Part shown: positions 6,934 to 16,918 of the stretch, in pieces | How the letters are laid out: every line of letters begins with the position of its first letter | How positions within the stretch are numbered: the stretch's first letter is position 1 | Assembly: GCA_023426545.1 (NCBI GenBank) | Contig: JAFAAN010000029.1 | Span: 41,242-105,241 of the forward strand | Source of the DNA: Pseudomonadota bacterium | GTDB taxonomy: Bacteria > Myxococcota > Myxococcia > Myxococcales > Myxococcaceae | DNA: 64,000 nucleotides | Direction of reading: 5' to 3' | Translations under genes and position numbers: made by a program | The notes under the pieces: model-generated | What the model saw: the letters and a program-made list of their open reading frames with translations, nothing else | The model's database searches: none | Told to the model about the DNA's origin: nothing

Positions 6934-9546
6934 ATGCCCCGTGTTTCTCGAAGGACGTCCCGTTTCACCCTGTTCGCCGAGGCCGCACTGGCGTCGCTCG
7001 TCGTGCTGTGTCCGCTGGCATGGGGGGGCGCGGCCCGGTGGCTGCTGTGGCCGCTGGTGATGGTGTCCGGAGCGGCGGCGGTGCTGGCGGCCATTGGCGC
7101 GAAGCGGCAGGGGCAGTCGCTTCGGGTGCCGCTGCTGGCGGTGCCCCTGGCCGTGGGGGCGGGACTGTGCGCGGTTCAACTGGTGCCCCTGCCCAACGGC
7201 GTCCTGGAGGTGCTGAGCCCGGAGGCGGCGGCGCTGCGCGAGTTCGCGCTGCTCCCCCTGGGGCTGGAGCGCGCCCGGCCGGTGTCGCTGGACCCCGCGG
7301 CCACCTGGCGTGAGCTGGCGAAGCACCTGGCCTACCTGCTGGCCTTCCTCGCGGCGGTGCAGGTGTGCCGCTCGCGTGGCAGCCGGGAGCGGCTGCTCGC
7401 GGGGGTGTCCTTCACCGGGGCGGGCCTCGCGGTGGCCGGGCTGGGCCATGCGCTGCTGGGCGTGAAGGCCCTCTTCGGGGTGTGGCCCTGGGAGCACGCG
7501 CAGCCCGCGCTGGTGACGCCGTTTGGCAACCCGAACCACCTGGCCGGCTTCCTCACGCTGGCGTCCACCGTGGGGGTGGGGTTGGCGCTCACGCGCCGGC
7601 AGCGGGCGCGGGCGTTGCCCCACGCCGTGGCCGCGGCGGCTTCGGGGCTGGGCGTGGTGTTGTCGCTGTCGCGCGGGGGCATCGCCTTCTTCGTCTTCGG
7701 GCAGGTGCTGCTGGTGGCCTTGTTGCTGCGCCAGCGCCACGCCTCGACGGAAGGGGCTCCGCCGGTCTGGGCACGCAGCGCCGCGGCGCTGCTGGGGCTG
7801 CTGGCCGTGCTGATGGTGGGCGGGTACACGGCGGCGGATGGCCTCTGGGCCGAGGCGCGCACCGCGGACAGCGTGGAGAAGCTGCGCCACTCCAAGGTGT
7901 CGCTGTGGCCGATGATGGCGGAGGCCGCGCGGGCGTTCCCGATGCTGGGCATGGGGCGCGGCGCCTTCGAGGCGGCGTTCCCCCGCTACCAGTCGGAGCC
8001 CAACCCCAACACGCTCACCCACCCGGAGAACGCGGTGTTGCAGGCCGCCGCGGAGTGGGGCGCGCTGGGGCTCGTGCTGCTGGCAGTGGTCGCCTGGGGG
8101 TTCCTGCGCCTGCTGTGGCGCGAGAGGCTGGAGACGCTGGACCTCGCCGCGCTCTCGGGCCTCGCCGCGCTGGCGCTGCATGACCTCTTCGACTTCAGCC
8201 TGGAGCTGCCCGCGTGCGCGGTGGCGGCGCTGGTGGTGCTCGGCGCGGTGGCGCGTCCCCGCGAGCGTTCCTCCCAGGGCCCGGCCTGGAGCTTGCGGCC
8301 CTCCGCGCTGGTGATGGGGGCGGGCGCGGCGCTCACGGTGGCCGCGCTGGTGGCGCTGGTGCCCGGCCGTCATCGCCTGGGCGACGCGGAGGCGGAGCTG
8401 TCGCAGCTCGTCACCTCGGGGGCGCCCCTCAGCGAGGCGCACGCGCGCGGGCTGGCGCTGGTGGACCGGCACCCCGCGGACTACCTGCTGTACCGGCTGA
8501 TGGCGTCGGCGCACGCGGCGCGCGGCCGGGAGGGCGCGGGTGAGGCGCTGGCCCTCATCAACCGGGCGCTGTACCTGGCGCCCCTGGACGCCAGCTCTCA
8601 CCGCGTGGCCGCGCGTGCGCTGCTGGCGCTGGGGCGGAGCGCCCAGGGCTTCCTGGAGTACCGGCTGGCGCACGAGGCCGGAGACGCCACCGTCCTGCTG
8701 GCGGAGGCCCTGCCCCAGGCCCGGACGCTGGCGTCCCTCACGGTGCTGACGCCGGACGCGCCGGCCACGGCGGTGCGGCTGCTGGACTCGCTGGTCAACA
8801 CCCCGGGGCGGGTGGAGCTGGCGCTGGACTACGCGCACTGGGCGCGCGAGCACTTCGCCGGGCAGCCAGAGGTCGCGGCGCTGTGGGCGCGAGAGGCCCG
8901 GCTGCGCATCGTACAGCGGGAGCTGGAGGCCGCGGAGGCGGCCCTGGCGGAGGTGGAGCGGCTGGCGCCCGACGCGCTGGACACGCACCTGCTGCGCGCG
9001 GAGGTGCTGCGCGCGCAGGGGCGCCGCGAGGAGGCGCTGCAATCACTGGAGCGGCTGCTGGCGCGCTTCCCTGGGAATGTAGCGCTGTCGTTCCAGCTGG
9101 CGGCGCAGCAACTGGACGCGGGGCTGACGCGGCGGGCGAAGGAGACGTTGCAGGCGCTGGCGCCCTTCATCACGGACTACGCCCAGCGCGCGCGCTTGCT
9201 ATCCATGGAGGCGGCCTGCCTGGAGCGCGAGGGATTGCTGTCTCGTGCGCTCGAACGACGGCAGACGGCGGCGCGGCTGGCACCGGGCGCGGACGCCTTC
9301 TTCACGGTGGCCCGGACGCAGGAGGCGCTGCGCCGGTACGACGCGGCGGCGCGCTCGGTTCATGAAGGCATGCGGCACCTGCCCGAGAACGCGCGAGCGG
9401 CGGCGCGCGCGTGGGTGGAGCGGCTGGAGGGGGCCGAGCGCGAGCGGGTGGAGTCGAGGCGCAAGGCGCTGTCGGACGCCCCTCACGCCGAGGAGCTGGA
9501 GTACCTGCTGCGCACCTCCCCGGACGCCGACGGGGAGGCGCGCTAG
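6934..9546 (+). CDS. O-antigen ligase/polymerase (Wzy_C) family protein with C-terminal TPR repeats
   Basis: 870 residues. The first ~450 are a multi-pass membrane region with the Wzy/WaaL-type pattern: TPFGNPNHLAGFLTLAS in a loop, SLSRGGIAFF, and MLGMGRGAFEAAFPRYQ...THPENAVLQAAAEWG, the large periplasmic loop with its conserved His and Glu. The remaining ~400 residues are helical, Ala/Leu/Arg-rich TPR-like repeats (for example EEALQSLERLLARFPGNVALSFQLA). The protein should polymerise or ligate lipid-linked sugar repeats at the periplasmic face. Position after ugd and the sugar-phosphate transferase supports a Wzx/Wzy pathway. From memory, the M. xanthus biosurfactant polysaccharide polymerase WzyB maps near here, so this may be its counterpart; that is a recollection, not a computed match. 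Confidence 0.85.
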   Translation: MPRVSRRTSRFTLFAEAALASLVVLCPLAWGGAARWLLWPLVMVSGAAAVLAAIGAKRQGQSLRVPLLAVPLAVGAGLCAVQLVPLPNGVLEVLSPEAAALREFALLPLGLERARPVSLDPAATWRELAKHLAYLLAFLAAVQVCRSRGSRERLLAGVSFTGAGLAVAGLGHALLGVKALFGVWPWEHAQPALVTPFGNPNHLAGFLTLASTVGVGLALTRRQRARALPHAVAAAASGLGVVLSLSRGGIAFFVFGQVLLVALLLRQRHASTEGAPPVWARSAAALLGLLAVLMVGGYTAADGLWAEARTADSVEKLRHSKVSLWPMMAEAARAFPMLGMGRGAFEAAFPRYQSEPNPNTLTHPENAVLQAAAEWGALGLVLLAVVAWGFLRLLWRERLETLDLAALSGLAALALHDLFDFSLELPACAVAALVVLGAVARPRERSSQGPAWSLRPSALVMGAGAALTVAALVALVPGRHRLGDAEAELSQLVTSGAPLSEAHARGLALVDRHPADYLLYRLMASAHAARGREGAGEALALINRALYLAPLDASSHRVAARALLALGRSAQGFLEYRLAHEAGDATVLLAEALPQARTLASLTVLTPDAPATAVRLLDSLVNTPGRVELALDYAHWAREHFAGQPEVAALWAREARLRIVQRELEAAEAALAEVERLAPDALDTHLLRAEVLRAQGRREEALQSLERLLARFPGNVALSFQLAAQQLDAGLTRRAKETLQALAPFITDYAQRARLLSMEAACLEREGLLSRALERRQTAARLAPGADAFFTVARTQEALRRYDAAARSVHEGMRHLPENARAAARAWVERLEGAERERVESRRKALSDAPHAEELEYLLRTSPDADGEAR

Positions 9547-9547
9547 G

Positions 9548-10084
9548 TCACAGGTGCGCGTGGGCCTCGTCCATCGGCCACGAGGGTGCGCTGGTGCCGC
9601 CCTCGGCCTGGGGCCGCCGCCCCTCCGCGATGAAGGAGGCCACCAGGGGCCACTCCAGGGTGGCGAAGTCCTGGAAGCGCATCTCCAGCGTCTCTTCGTG
9701 TGAGCCCGCGCGGAAGAGCAGCCGCTCGCTCAGGCTCAGGGACTCATCCACGGCGACGGGCAGGCCGTAGAGCTCGCCGAAGGGCGGCTCGGCGCCGACC
9801 TCGCAGTCGGGGAAGTGTCCGGAGAACTCCTGCTCGGTGGCGAGCCGGACGTGCCTGACACCCAGCATGTCGCGGACCTGGTGGAGGTCCACCGAGCTCG
9901 CCGCGGGGACGACGACAATCCAGGGTTGCCGGTCCGCCATGACGATGACGGACTTGGCCACGCGCCATCCGGAGACGTGCAACGCCTCGGCCACCTCCTG
10001 AGCGCTGACGGCACGCGGGTGCCAGTACCGCTCGAAGTGCACCCCGTTGTGGCGCAGATAGTGCTGTATCGCTTCGGGAATCAT
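9548..10084 (-). CDS. YbaK/EbsC-type aminoacyl-tRNA deacylase domain protein
   Basis: 178 residues starting at ATG 10084, chosen because GGAGGTGAG lies just upstream; the frame runs 48 codons further but that part is low-complexity. The YbaK fold is seen in GVHFERYWHPRAVSAQEVAEAL, GWRVAKSVIVMADRQPWIVVVPA with the family lysine, and the C-terminal EPPFGELYGLPVAVDESL. Members hydrolyse mischarged tRNAs such as Cys-tRNAPro or Ala-tRNAPro in trans. About 20 residues follow the domain and are probably unstructured. It is convergent with the Wzy-like gene, with stops 1 base apart, and lies 140 bases downstream of astB. Exact tRNA specificity is not deducible. Confidence 0.85.
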   Translation of the reverse strand: MIPEAIQHYLRHNGVHFERYWHPRAVSAQEVAEALHVSGWRVAKSVIVMADRQPWIVVVPAASSVDLHQVRDMLGVRHVRLATEQEFSGHFPDCEVGAEPPFGELYGLPVAVDESLSLSERLLFRAGSHEETLEMRFQDFATLEWPLVASFIAEGRRPQAEGGTSAPSWPMDEAHAHL

Positions 10085-10184
10085 CGGGAAGCTCACCTCC
10101 TCTGGAGAAGAAGGTGATGACCCACCGCGAGTCCGACCACCGGTGCCCGCCATACTCGGGTTCACGGCGCTCCGCCGAGCCCCG

Positions 10185-10215
10185 GGACGCCCGCCCGTAG
10201 GGCGGCCGGGCGTCC
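10185..10215 (-). terminator. hairpin downstream of astB
   Basis: Perfect 9-base inverted repeat (GGACGCCCG and CGGGCGTCC) starting 10 bases after the astB stop on the minus strand, with a 13-base loop. No T-tract follows. It may separate astB from the YbaK-type gene. Confidence 0.4.
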
Positions 10216-10224
10216 TGGCGTCAC

Positions 10225-11547
10225 TCACTGCTGGAAGTCGTAGACGTTGCCCAGGCGGAGGATGCGCGTCAGCTCGTCCAGCGCCGTCATCGTCTCCCGC
10301 GCCAGCTGCGGGTCCTGCAGGTCCTTGGGGCGCAGCACCTCGCGGTAGTGCCGCCGCACCCAGCCGGCCAGCGAGTCATGCAGCGCGGGCGTGTAGAACA
10401 CGTCCGCCTTGATGGCCCCGCGCTCCTCGTCCGTCAGCCACACCCGCTGGCGCAGGCAGGCCGGCCCGCCGCCGTTGTTCATCGACTGGCGCACGTCCAG
10501 GTAGTGCACGGCCTTCACCGGCGTGTCCTCGGCCACCACGCGCTCCAGGAACTGCCGCGCCGCGGGCGTCTCCTGGTTCTCCACCGGCGCGACAATCGCC
10601 ATGGTGCCGTCCGGAAGCGTGAGCACCTGCGAGTTGAACGGGTACGCCTTCACCGCGTCCTTCACCGGCAGCTCCGCCTTCGTGGCCACCACGGCGCGGA
10701 AGTCCTGGCCCAGCTTCTCGCGCAGCACCGCCAGCAGCCCCGCGTGGTCCACGAAGGCCAGCTCGTGCAGCATCAGGAACCGCTCGTTGCCCACCGCGAG
10801 CACGTCCGTGTGGAAGGCCCCCGCGTCGATGCCCTCGGGGTGCTGCTGGGGGAAGAGCACCGACTTCGCGTCCAGCTGGTGCAGCCGCGCCAGCGCCTGG
10901 CTCGCCTCCAGCGTCTGGCGCGCCGGGAAGCGGCTGGGGCCCTGCACGTCCTGCCACGCGCTGCGGCCCCAGGCCAGCAGGTGGACCCCGGCGTGCCCGG
11001 GCGTGGCGAGCCGGGTGTGGTTGGCCGCGCCTTCATCCGCGAAGTGGCTGCTGCCCGGCAGCGGCGGGTGCACCGCGAAGTGCTGCTCGTTCGCGAAGAT
11101 GGCGCGCAGCACCGCGTGCGTCGTCTCCGCCTCGATGGCCCGGTGGTACATCTGCGACAGGTTGGCCGGCGTCAGGTGGACGCGGCCGTCGGCCGTGTCC
11201 GCGCTGGGCGCCACCGTGGCCGCGTTGGCCGTCCACATGGAGGACGCGCTGGAGGTCAGCCGCAGCAGGTGCTCGGCCTCGCGCGCGGCCCGGGTGATGA
11301 CCTCCTCGTCCGAGCCGGTGAAGCCGAGCGCCCGCAGCGCCCGCAGGGAGGGGCGCGGCTGGGGGGGCAGCACCGCCTGGCCCACCCCCAGGCCGGACAC
11401 GAAGCGCATCTTCTCCAGGCCCTGGAGCGCCGCGTCCCGGGGGTGGCTGGGCTCTCCGCCGTGGCTCTGCGATGCCAGGTTGCCGGGCGAGAGGCCGCCG
11501 TAATTGTGGGTGGGCCCAACGAGCCCGTCGAAGTTGTATTCGCGCAT
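10225..11547 (-). CDS. astB: N-succinylarginine dihydrolase
   Basis: 440 residues from the ATG at 11547; a longer frame would need a TTG start at 11586. AstB hydrolyses N2-succinylarginine to succinylornithine, CO2 and two ammonia in the arginine succinyltransferase pathway. The N-terminus MREYNFDGLVGPTHNYGGLSPGN is diagnostic, and the C-terminal region has the nucleophile cysteine in NNGGGPACLRQRVWL. Histidine segments (EGIDAGAFHTDVLAV) match the amidinotransferase-fold active site. No astA, astC, astD or astE gene lies in the window, so the pathway partners must be elsewhere. Its start is only 17 bases from the start of the divergent acyltransferase gene. Confidence 0.95.
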   Translation of the reverse strand: MREYNFDGLVGPTHNYGGLSPGNLASQSHGGEPSHPRDAALQGLEKMRFVSGLGVGQAVLPPQPRPSLRALRALGFTGSDEEVITRAAREAEHLLRLTSSASSMWTANAATVAPSADTADGRVHLTPANLSQMYHRAIEAETTHAVLRAIFANEQHFAVHPPLPGSSHFADEGAANHTRLATPGHAGVHLLAWGRSAWQDVQGPSRFPARQTLEASQALARLHQLDAKSVLFPQQHPEGIDAGAFHTDVLAVGNERFLMLHELAFVDHAGLLAVLREKLGQDFRAVVATKAELPVKDAVKAYPFNSQVLTLPDGTMAIVAPVENQETPAARQFLERVVAEDTPVKAVHYLDVRQSMNNGGGPACLRQRVWLTDEERGAIKADVFYTPALHDSLAGWVRRHYREVLRPKDLQDPQLARETMTALDELTRILRLGNVYDFQQ

Positions 11548-11564
11548 GGGATATTGAACGCCTC

Positions 11565-12518
11565 GTGGAGCGTCCACCCTTAGCAAAGCGCCTCAAGCGT
11601 TTCCTCCGCTACGTGCTCATCCGTGGCGTGCTGTTGCTCCTTCAACCTCTGCCGCTGGGGGTGGCCCGGAGCCTGGGCGCACGCCTGGGCGCGCTGGCCT
11701 ACCGCCTCGCCGGCGGGGAGCGGCGCAAGGCCCTGAAGTCCCTCGCCGTGGCTTTCCCGGAAAAGTCCGAGGCCGAGCGGCAGGCCGTGGCCCGTGAGGC
11801 CTTCCGCCACCTGGGGGCCGCCGCCCTGGAGGTGGCCTGCACCGGGGCCCTGGACCAGTCCCTGGAGCGCCTGGTGGCCTGGCCGGAGGCCGACCGGCAG
11901 GTGCTGGAGGCGGCCCTGGCCCGGGGGCGCGGCGTCGTCTTCGTGTCCGGACACGTAGGGAACTGGGAGCTGCTCGCCCGGCGGGTGGCGCGCGCGGGGT
12001 ACCCCAGCCAGAGCATCGCCAAGGAGACCACCGACCCGCGGCTGACGGAGCTGGTGGGACGGTTCCGGGCCCGGGGTGGCGTGCGCAGCATCTGGCGCGG
12101 CCAGGAGGGAGCCGCCCGGGCCATGCTGCGCGCCCTGCGCAACGGCGAAATCCTGGGCATCCTCATCGACCAGGACACGCGCGTGCAGTCCCTGTTCGTG
12201 CCCTTCTTCGGCCAGCTGGCCGCCACGCCGCGGGCCGCCGCCGACCTGGCCCTCCGCACGGGCGCGGCGGTGGTGACGGGCTTCTGCCACCGCGAGGGGG
12301 CGGGCTACCGCCTGTCCATGGAGGAGGTGCCGGTGCCGCAGGACGGCGACCGCGAGGCGGCGGCCCTGGCCCTCACCGCGGCCCTGTCCAGCCGGATTGA
12401 AGCCGCCATCCGGCACGCCCCCGAGCAGTGGGTGTGGATGCACCAGCGCTGGAAGACGCGTCCACCGGTGGGCGCCGCGCTGCCACTTCCGGAGGCGGCG
12501 CCCGCCTCGGCCGGGTGA
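11565..12518 (+). CDS. lipid A biosynthesis acyltransferase (LpxL/HtrB family)
   Basis: 317 residues from a GTG at 11565; the open frame extends upstream but would overlap astB, so this start is a choice, not a certainty. The N-terminal membrane anchor is RYVLIRGVLLLLQPLPLGVARSLG. The catalytic HX4E motif of the family is HVGNWE, in GVVFVSGHVGNWELLARR, followed by IDQDTRVQSLFVPFFGQLAATP, the second conserved block. The enzyme adds a secondary acyl chain to KDO-lipid A at the cytoplasmic face of the inner membrane. It is followed 12 bases later by lptC, so lipid A finishing and LPS export are probably in one operon. Confidence 0.9.
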   Translation: MERPPLAKRLKRFLRYVLIRGVLLLLQPLPLGVARSLGARLGALAYRLAGGERRKALKSLAVAFPEKSEAERQAVAREAFRHLGAAALEVACTGALDQSLERLVAWPEADRQVLEAALARGRGVVFVSGHVGNWELLARRVARAGYPSQSIAKETTDPRLTELVGRFRARGGVRSIWRGQEGAARAMLRALRNGEILGILIDQDTRVQSLFVPFFGQLAATPRAAADLALRTGAAVVTGFCHREGAGYRLSMEEVPVPQDGDREAAALALTAALSSRIEAAIRHAPEQWVWMHQRWKTRPPVGAALPLPEAAPASAG

Positions 12519-12530
12519 TAAGGAAGCCCC

Positions 12531-13082
12531 GTGCCACGCCTGCTCGCCGCCAGCCTCGTCGCCCTGGTGCTCGCCCCCGGTTGCAAGCCGCGGTCCGGCG
12601 AGGGTGCGCCCGACGCCCAGCCTCCCCCCGAGGTGGTGCTGCGCGGCGCGCGCCTGGAGTCCTTCGAGGGCGAGCGCCTCACCCGCTCTGGCACCGCAGA
12701 ACAGGTCACCTACCAGCGCGCCTCCGGTGACGTGCGCGCCACCCACGCCACGCTCCGGATTCCCCCGGGCGCGTCCGGCGCGGGGGCACCTCCCGGGACG
12801 GAGGGCGGCGTGGAGGTGAGCGCCCCGAATATGGAGGGCAGCCTCCCGTCCAAGCAGGTGGTGGCCTCGGGCGGCGTCGTCATCCACACCGGGAAGGGCA
12901 TGGAGGCCCGCACTCCCAGGTTGACGTACGACGCCACCACGGAGCGGGCGCACGGAAACGAGGGCGTGACGGTGAAGGGACCTGACTACCAACTGAGGGC
13001 GGACCGCTTCGAGCTGTTCTTCCCGGACGAGACATTCACCTTCGCGGGCTCGGTGGAGACCGTGGTGGGAGCGCCAGAGTGA
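12531..13082 (+). CDS. lptC: LPS export protein LptC-like lipoprotein
   Basis: 183 residues from GTG. The start MPRLLAASLVALVLAPGCKP is a lipoprotein-type signal peptide; classical LptC instead keeps an uncleaved membrane helix. The rest is a beta-rich OstA/LptC-type repeat: VVLRGARLESFEGERLTR, TYQRASGDVRATHATL, GSLPSKQVVASGGVVIHT and GNEGVTVKGPDYQLRADRFELFF. LptC receives LPS from the LptBFG extractor and hands it to LptA. Function is assigned mostly from fold pattern and position directly before lptA and lptB, with a 4-base overlap into lptA. Sequence divergence from enterobacterial LptC is high. Confidence 0.78.
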   Translation: MPRLLAASLVALVLAPGCKPRSGEGAPDAQPPPEVVLRGARLESFEGERLTRSGTAEQVTYQRASGDVRATHATLRIPPGASGAGAPPGTEGGVEVSAPNMEGSLPSKQVVASGGVVIHTGKGMEARTPRLTYDATTERAHGNEGVTVKGPDYQLRADRFELFFPDETFTFAGSVETVVGAPE

Positions 13083-13693
13083 TTGAGTTCCTCGTGATGG
13101 CCTTCTTCGTCGCGCAGCCCGCGCCCGTGGCCGCAGCCACGCCCGCCTCGGGCTCGCCGCCCGCCGCGGTGGGGCAGGCCCCCGCCAGCACCCGCGCCCC
13201 GGCGCCGCTGGGCGGCAAGGAGCTCAAGGAGCCCGTTCAAATCAACGGCGACACCGTCACCTTCGAGAAGTCCCAGGCCACCCTCACGGGCAACGTGAAG
13301 GTGAAGCACCGCACGCTCGACCTGAAGTGCGACCGGATGACGGCGCACTACACCGCGCAGCGCGAGGTGACGCGCGTGGTGTGCACCGGCGGGGTGCACG
13401 CGGTGGACGGAGACCGCATGGCGCGCGGCGAGCGCGCCGAGTACGACGTGCCCAGCGGCGTGCTGGTGGTGACGGGCTCGCCGGAGGCGCGGCAGGGCAC
13501 CACGCACATGCGCGGGACGAAGGTCCGGCTGACGCTGGGCAACGAGCGGCTGGAGGTGGAGAACGCCGTCATCGTCTTCGAGTCGCTCCCCGCCAACCCC
13601 GCGCCCGCCCGGCGCAAGGGGCGTGGGGCGCCGGGCCGTCCGGCGTCCCCGTCGGCGCCGGCCCCGTCCGCGCAGGGAGGGATGCCGCGGTGA
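13079..13693 (+). CDS. lptA: LPS transport periplasmic protein LptA (OstA-like)
   Basis: 204 residues from a GTG that overlaps the lptC stop (GTGA). An N-terminal signal-type helix ([19 protein letters not shown]) precedes a Pro/Ala linker. Then comes the OstA/LptA beta-jellyroll: [56 protein letters not shown] and [19 protein letters not shown], with the typical spacing of VxVxxGD-like repeats. It bridges LPS across the periplasm between LptC and the outer-membrane LptD. The C-terminal ~30 residues are Pro/Ala/Arg-rich and likely disordered. It overlaps the lptB start by 4 bases. Confidence 0.88.
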   Translation: MIEFLVMAFFVAQPAPVAAATPASGSPPAAVGQAPASTRAPAPLGGKELKEPVQINGDTVTFEKSQATLTGNVKVKHRTLDLKCDRMTAHYTAQREVTRVVCTGGVHAVDGDRMARGERAEYDVPSGVLVVTGSPEARQGTTHMRGTKVRLTLGNERLEVENAVIVFESLPANPAPARRKGRGAPGRPASPSAPAPSAQGGMPR

Positions 13694-14430
13694 GCGCGAA
13701 GCTGTTCGCAGAGGGCCTGGAGAAGACCTTCCGCCGCCGCAAGGTGGTGCGGGGCGTGTCCTTCAGCGTGGCGCCCGGCGAGGTGGTGGGCCTGCTGGGC
13801 CCCAACGGCGCGGGCAAGACGACCAGCTTCAACATGGTGGTGGGGCTGGTGACGCCGGACGTCGGCCGCGTGCGCATTGGCGACGAGGACCTCACGCACC
13901 TGCCCATGCACCGCCGCGCCCGCAGGGGCGTGGGCTACCTGCCGCAGGAGTCGTCCGTCTTCCGCAAGCTCACGGTGCGCGACAACTTCCTGGCCGTGCT
14001 GGAGCTCCAGAAGGACCTGGACGAGAAGGCCCGCGCCCGGCGCGCCGACACCCTCCTGGAGGAGTTCGGCCTTTCGCATGTCGCGGAGTCCCTGGGGGAG
14101 ACGCTCTCTGGCGGCGAGCGCCGGCGCGCCGAGATTGCCCGCAGCCTCATCCCCCAGCCCCGCTTCATCCTCTTCGACGAGCCCTTCGCCGGCGTGGACC
14201 CCATCAACGTGGGCGACCTCCAGCGGCAGATCTTCCTCCTCCGCGAGCGGGGCCTGGGCGTGCTCATCACCGACCACAACGTCCAGGACACGCTGGGCAT
14301 CTGTGATCGTGCGTACATCATCGCACAGGGGCAGATTCTCGAAGAGGGCACCCCCGCGGAGATCGCCGCGTCCCCCAAGGCGCGCGCCGTCTACCTGGGG
14401 GAACGGTTTCGCCTCCAACAGGCGCTCTAG
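13690..14430 (+). CDS. lptB: LPS export ABC transporter ATP-binding protein LptB
   Basis: 246 residues from a GTG overlapping the lptA stop (GTGA); the frame is open far upstream, but that part is lptA read in another frame. Walker A is GPNGAGKTT, the Q-loop is [15 protein letters not shown], the ABC signature is [15 protein letters not shown] and Walker B runs [13 protein letters not shown], with the switch His in LITDHNV. The pattern [14 protein letters not shown] and the C-terminal [25 protein letters not shown] are typical of LptB rather than other ABC ATPases. It powers LPS extraction with LptF and LptG, which are not in this window. Confidence 0.95.
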   Translation: MSAKLFAEGLEKTFRRRKVVRGVSFSVAPGEVVGLLGPNGAGKTTSFNMVVGLVTPDVGRVRIGDEDLTHLPMHRRARRGVGYLPQESSVFRKLTVRDNFLAVLELQKDLDEKARARRADTLLEEFGLSHVAESLGETLSGGERRRAEIARSLIPQPRFILFDEPFAGVDPINVGDLQRQIFLLRERGLGVLITDHNVQDTLGICDRAYIIAQGQILEEGTPAEIAASPKARAVYLGERFRLQQAL

Positions 14431-14463
14431 GCACGGCTGGCCTCCTGTCAGGGGCGTGCCTAG
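14427..14463 (+). terminator. hairpin over and after the lptB stop codon
   Basis: Perfect 9-base inverted repeat CTAGGCACG and CGTGCCTAG around a 19-base loop; the left arm includes the lptB stop. No T-run follows directly. It probably limits read-through from lptB into the rpoN leader. Confidence 0.45.
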
Positions 14464-14617
14464 AATGGGTTGGCCCCACTTTTGCGCCGACGGCCCGGCA
14501 ACGCCCGGATGACACTCGGAGTGGGTCCAAGTTCTTGGAATTCCTTGTGGAATTCTGAGCATGCAAGCGAGAGACCTCCGTTTCGGGGCTGGACGAAGTC
14601 AGGGCTCCTTGTTACGT

Positions 14618-14633
14618 TGGCACGGTCTTTGAT
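14618..14633 (+). promoter_or_regulatory. possible sigma-54-type promoter upstream of rpoN
   Basis: TGGCACGGTCTTTGAT matches the sigma-54 consensus TGGCAC-N5-TTGC[AT] in the whole -24 block and in spacing, but has A in place of the key C of the -12 GC. A start near 14645 would give a ~35-base leader before the rpoN ATG. The mismatch is at an important base, so the match may be chance. Confidence 0.4.
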
Positions 14634-14680
14634 TGTGGCCCCCCGTTGAGGGACCGGATCAACCCTGGAGACCCCGTCTC

Positions 14681-16198
<1,518 letters not shown>

Positions 16199-16207
16199 GC
16201 AGTCGGT

Positions 16208-16233
16208 GGCGCGCCGCTTGCCGGCGGCGCGCC
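16208..16233 (+). terminator. GC-rich hairpin after rpoN
   Basis: Perfect 10-base inverted repeat GGCGCGCCGC and GCGGCGCGCC with a 6-base loop, starting 10 bases after the rpoN stop. It lacks a T-tract, so intrinsic termination is uncertain. Confidence 0.45.
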
Positions 16234-16255
16234 CGGGTGGGCAGAGTGGCGCCAC

Positions 16256-16906
16256 ATGAGCGCCCCCCCTCCTCCGGATGCCGGCACGCCTCGGCGCGAG
16301 CGCGTGCCCCTCGTCGTACCGCCCGTCACGCTCGAAGGGCGGGACGTCCGCCTGGAGCCGCTGGGCCCGGAGCATGCAACGGCCCTGGCGGCGCTGTGCG
16401 AGGACGACATCTTCACCTGGTCCTCGAGCGTGCTGCGGACCGAGGCGGACGTGGCGGCCTTCATCGACAGCGCCTGCGCGGCGGCCGAGCAGGGGCGCGA
16501 GCGCCCCTTCGTCATCATCGAGCGGCGGACCGGCGCGCCGGTGGGCACCACGCGCTTCCTCGACATCCAGCGCGACCACCGCACGCTGGAGATTGGCTAC
16601 ACGTGGCTGGGGCGTCGGGTCTGGCGCACGCGCGTCAACACGGAGTGCAAGTACCTGCTGCTGCACCACGCCTTCGAGGCGCTCGGCGTCATGCGCGTGC
16701 AGTTCAAGACGGACCGGAACAACGCGCGCTCCCGCGCGGCCATCGAGCGGCTGGGCGCCCGCTTCGAGGGCGTGCTCCGCAACCACATGCGGGTGCGCGG
16801 CGGCGTGGTGCGTGACAGCGCGTACTACAGCGTCATCGACGCCGAGTGGCCGGAAGTGAAGGCTCGGCTGGAAGGGCTGCTCGCCGCGGGCGGGGCGCGG
16901 GTATAG
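16256..16906 (+). CDS. GNAT family N-acetyltransferase (RimJ/RimL-like)
   Basis: 216 residues. It matches the RimJ/RimL branch of GNAT enzymes: VTLEGRDVRLEPLGPEHATALAAL at the start, PFVIIERRTGAPVGTTRFLDI, then LEIGYTWLGRRVWRTRVNTECKYLLLHHAFE, which carries the acetyl-CoA-binding motif A, and RVQFKTDRNNARSRAAIERLGARFEG, the typical closing block. Such proteins acetylate N-termini of ribosomal proteins, other proteins or small amines. It sits alone between rpoN and a lipoprotein gene, breaking the usual rpoN-hpf adjacency. The substrate is unknown. Confidence 0.9.
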   Translation: MSAPPPPDAGTPRRERVPLVVPPVTLEGRDVRLEPLGPEHATALAALCEDDIFTWSSSVLRTEADVAAFIDSACAAAEQGRERPFVIIERRTGAPVGTTRFLDIQRDHRTLEIGYTWLGRRVWRTRVNTECKYLLLHHAFEALGVMRVQFKTDRNNARSRAAIERLGARFEGVLRNHMRVRGGVVRDSAYYSVIDAEWPEVKARLEGLLAAGGARV

Positions 16907-16918
16907 GGTGCGCGCCGC

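Noticed and set aside
14528..14560. Two nearby GGAATTC palindromes before rpoN
   Set aside because: They are short, self-complementary and not at a spacing that suggests a terminator or operator; probably chance.
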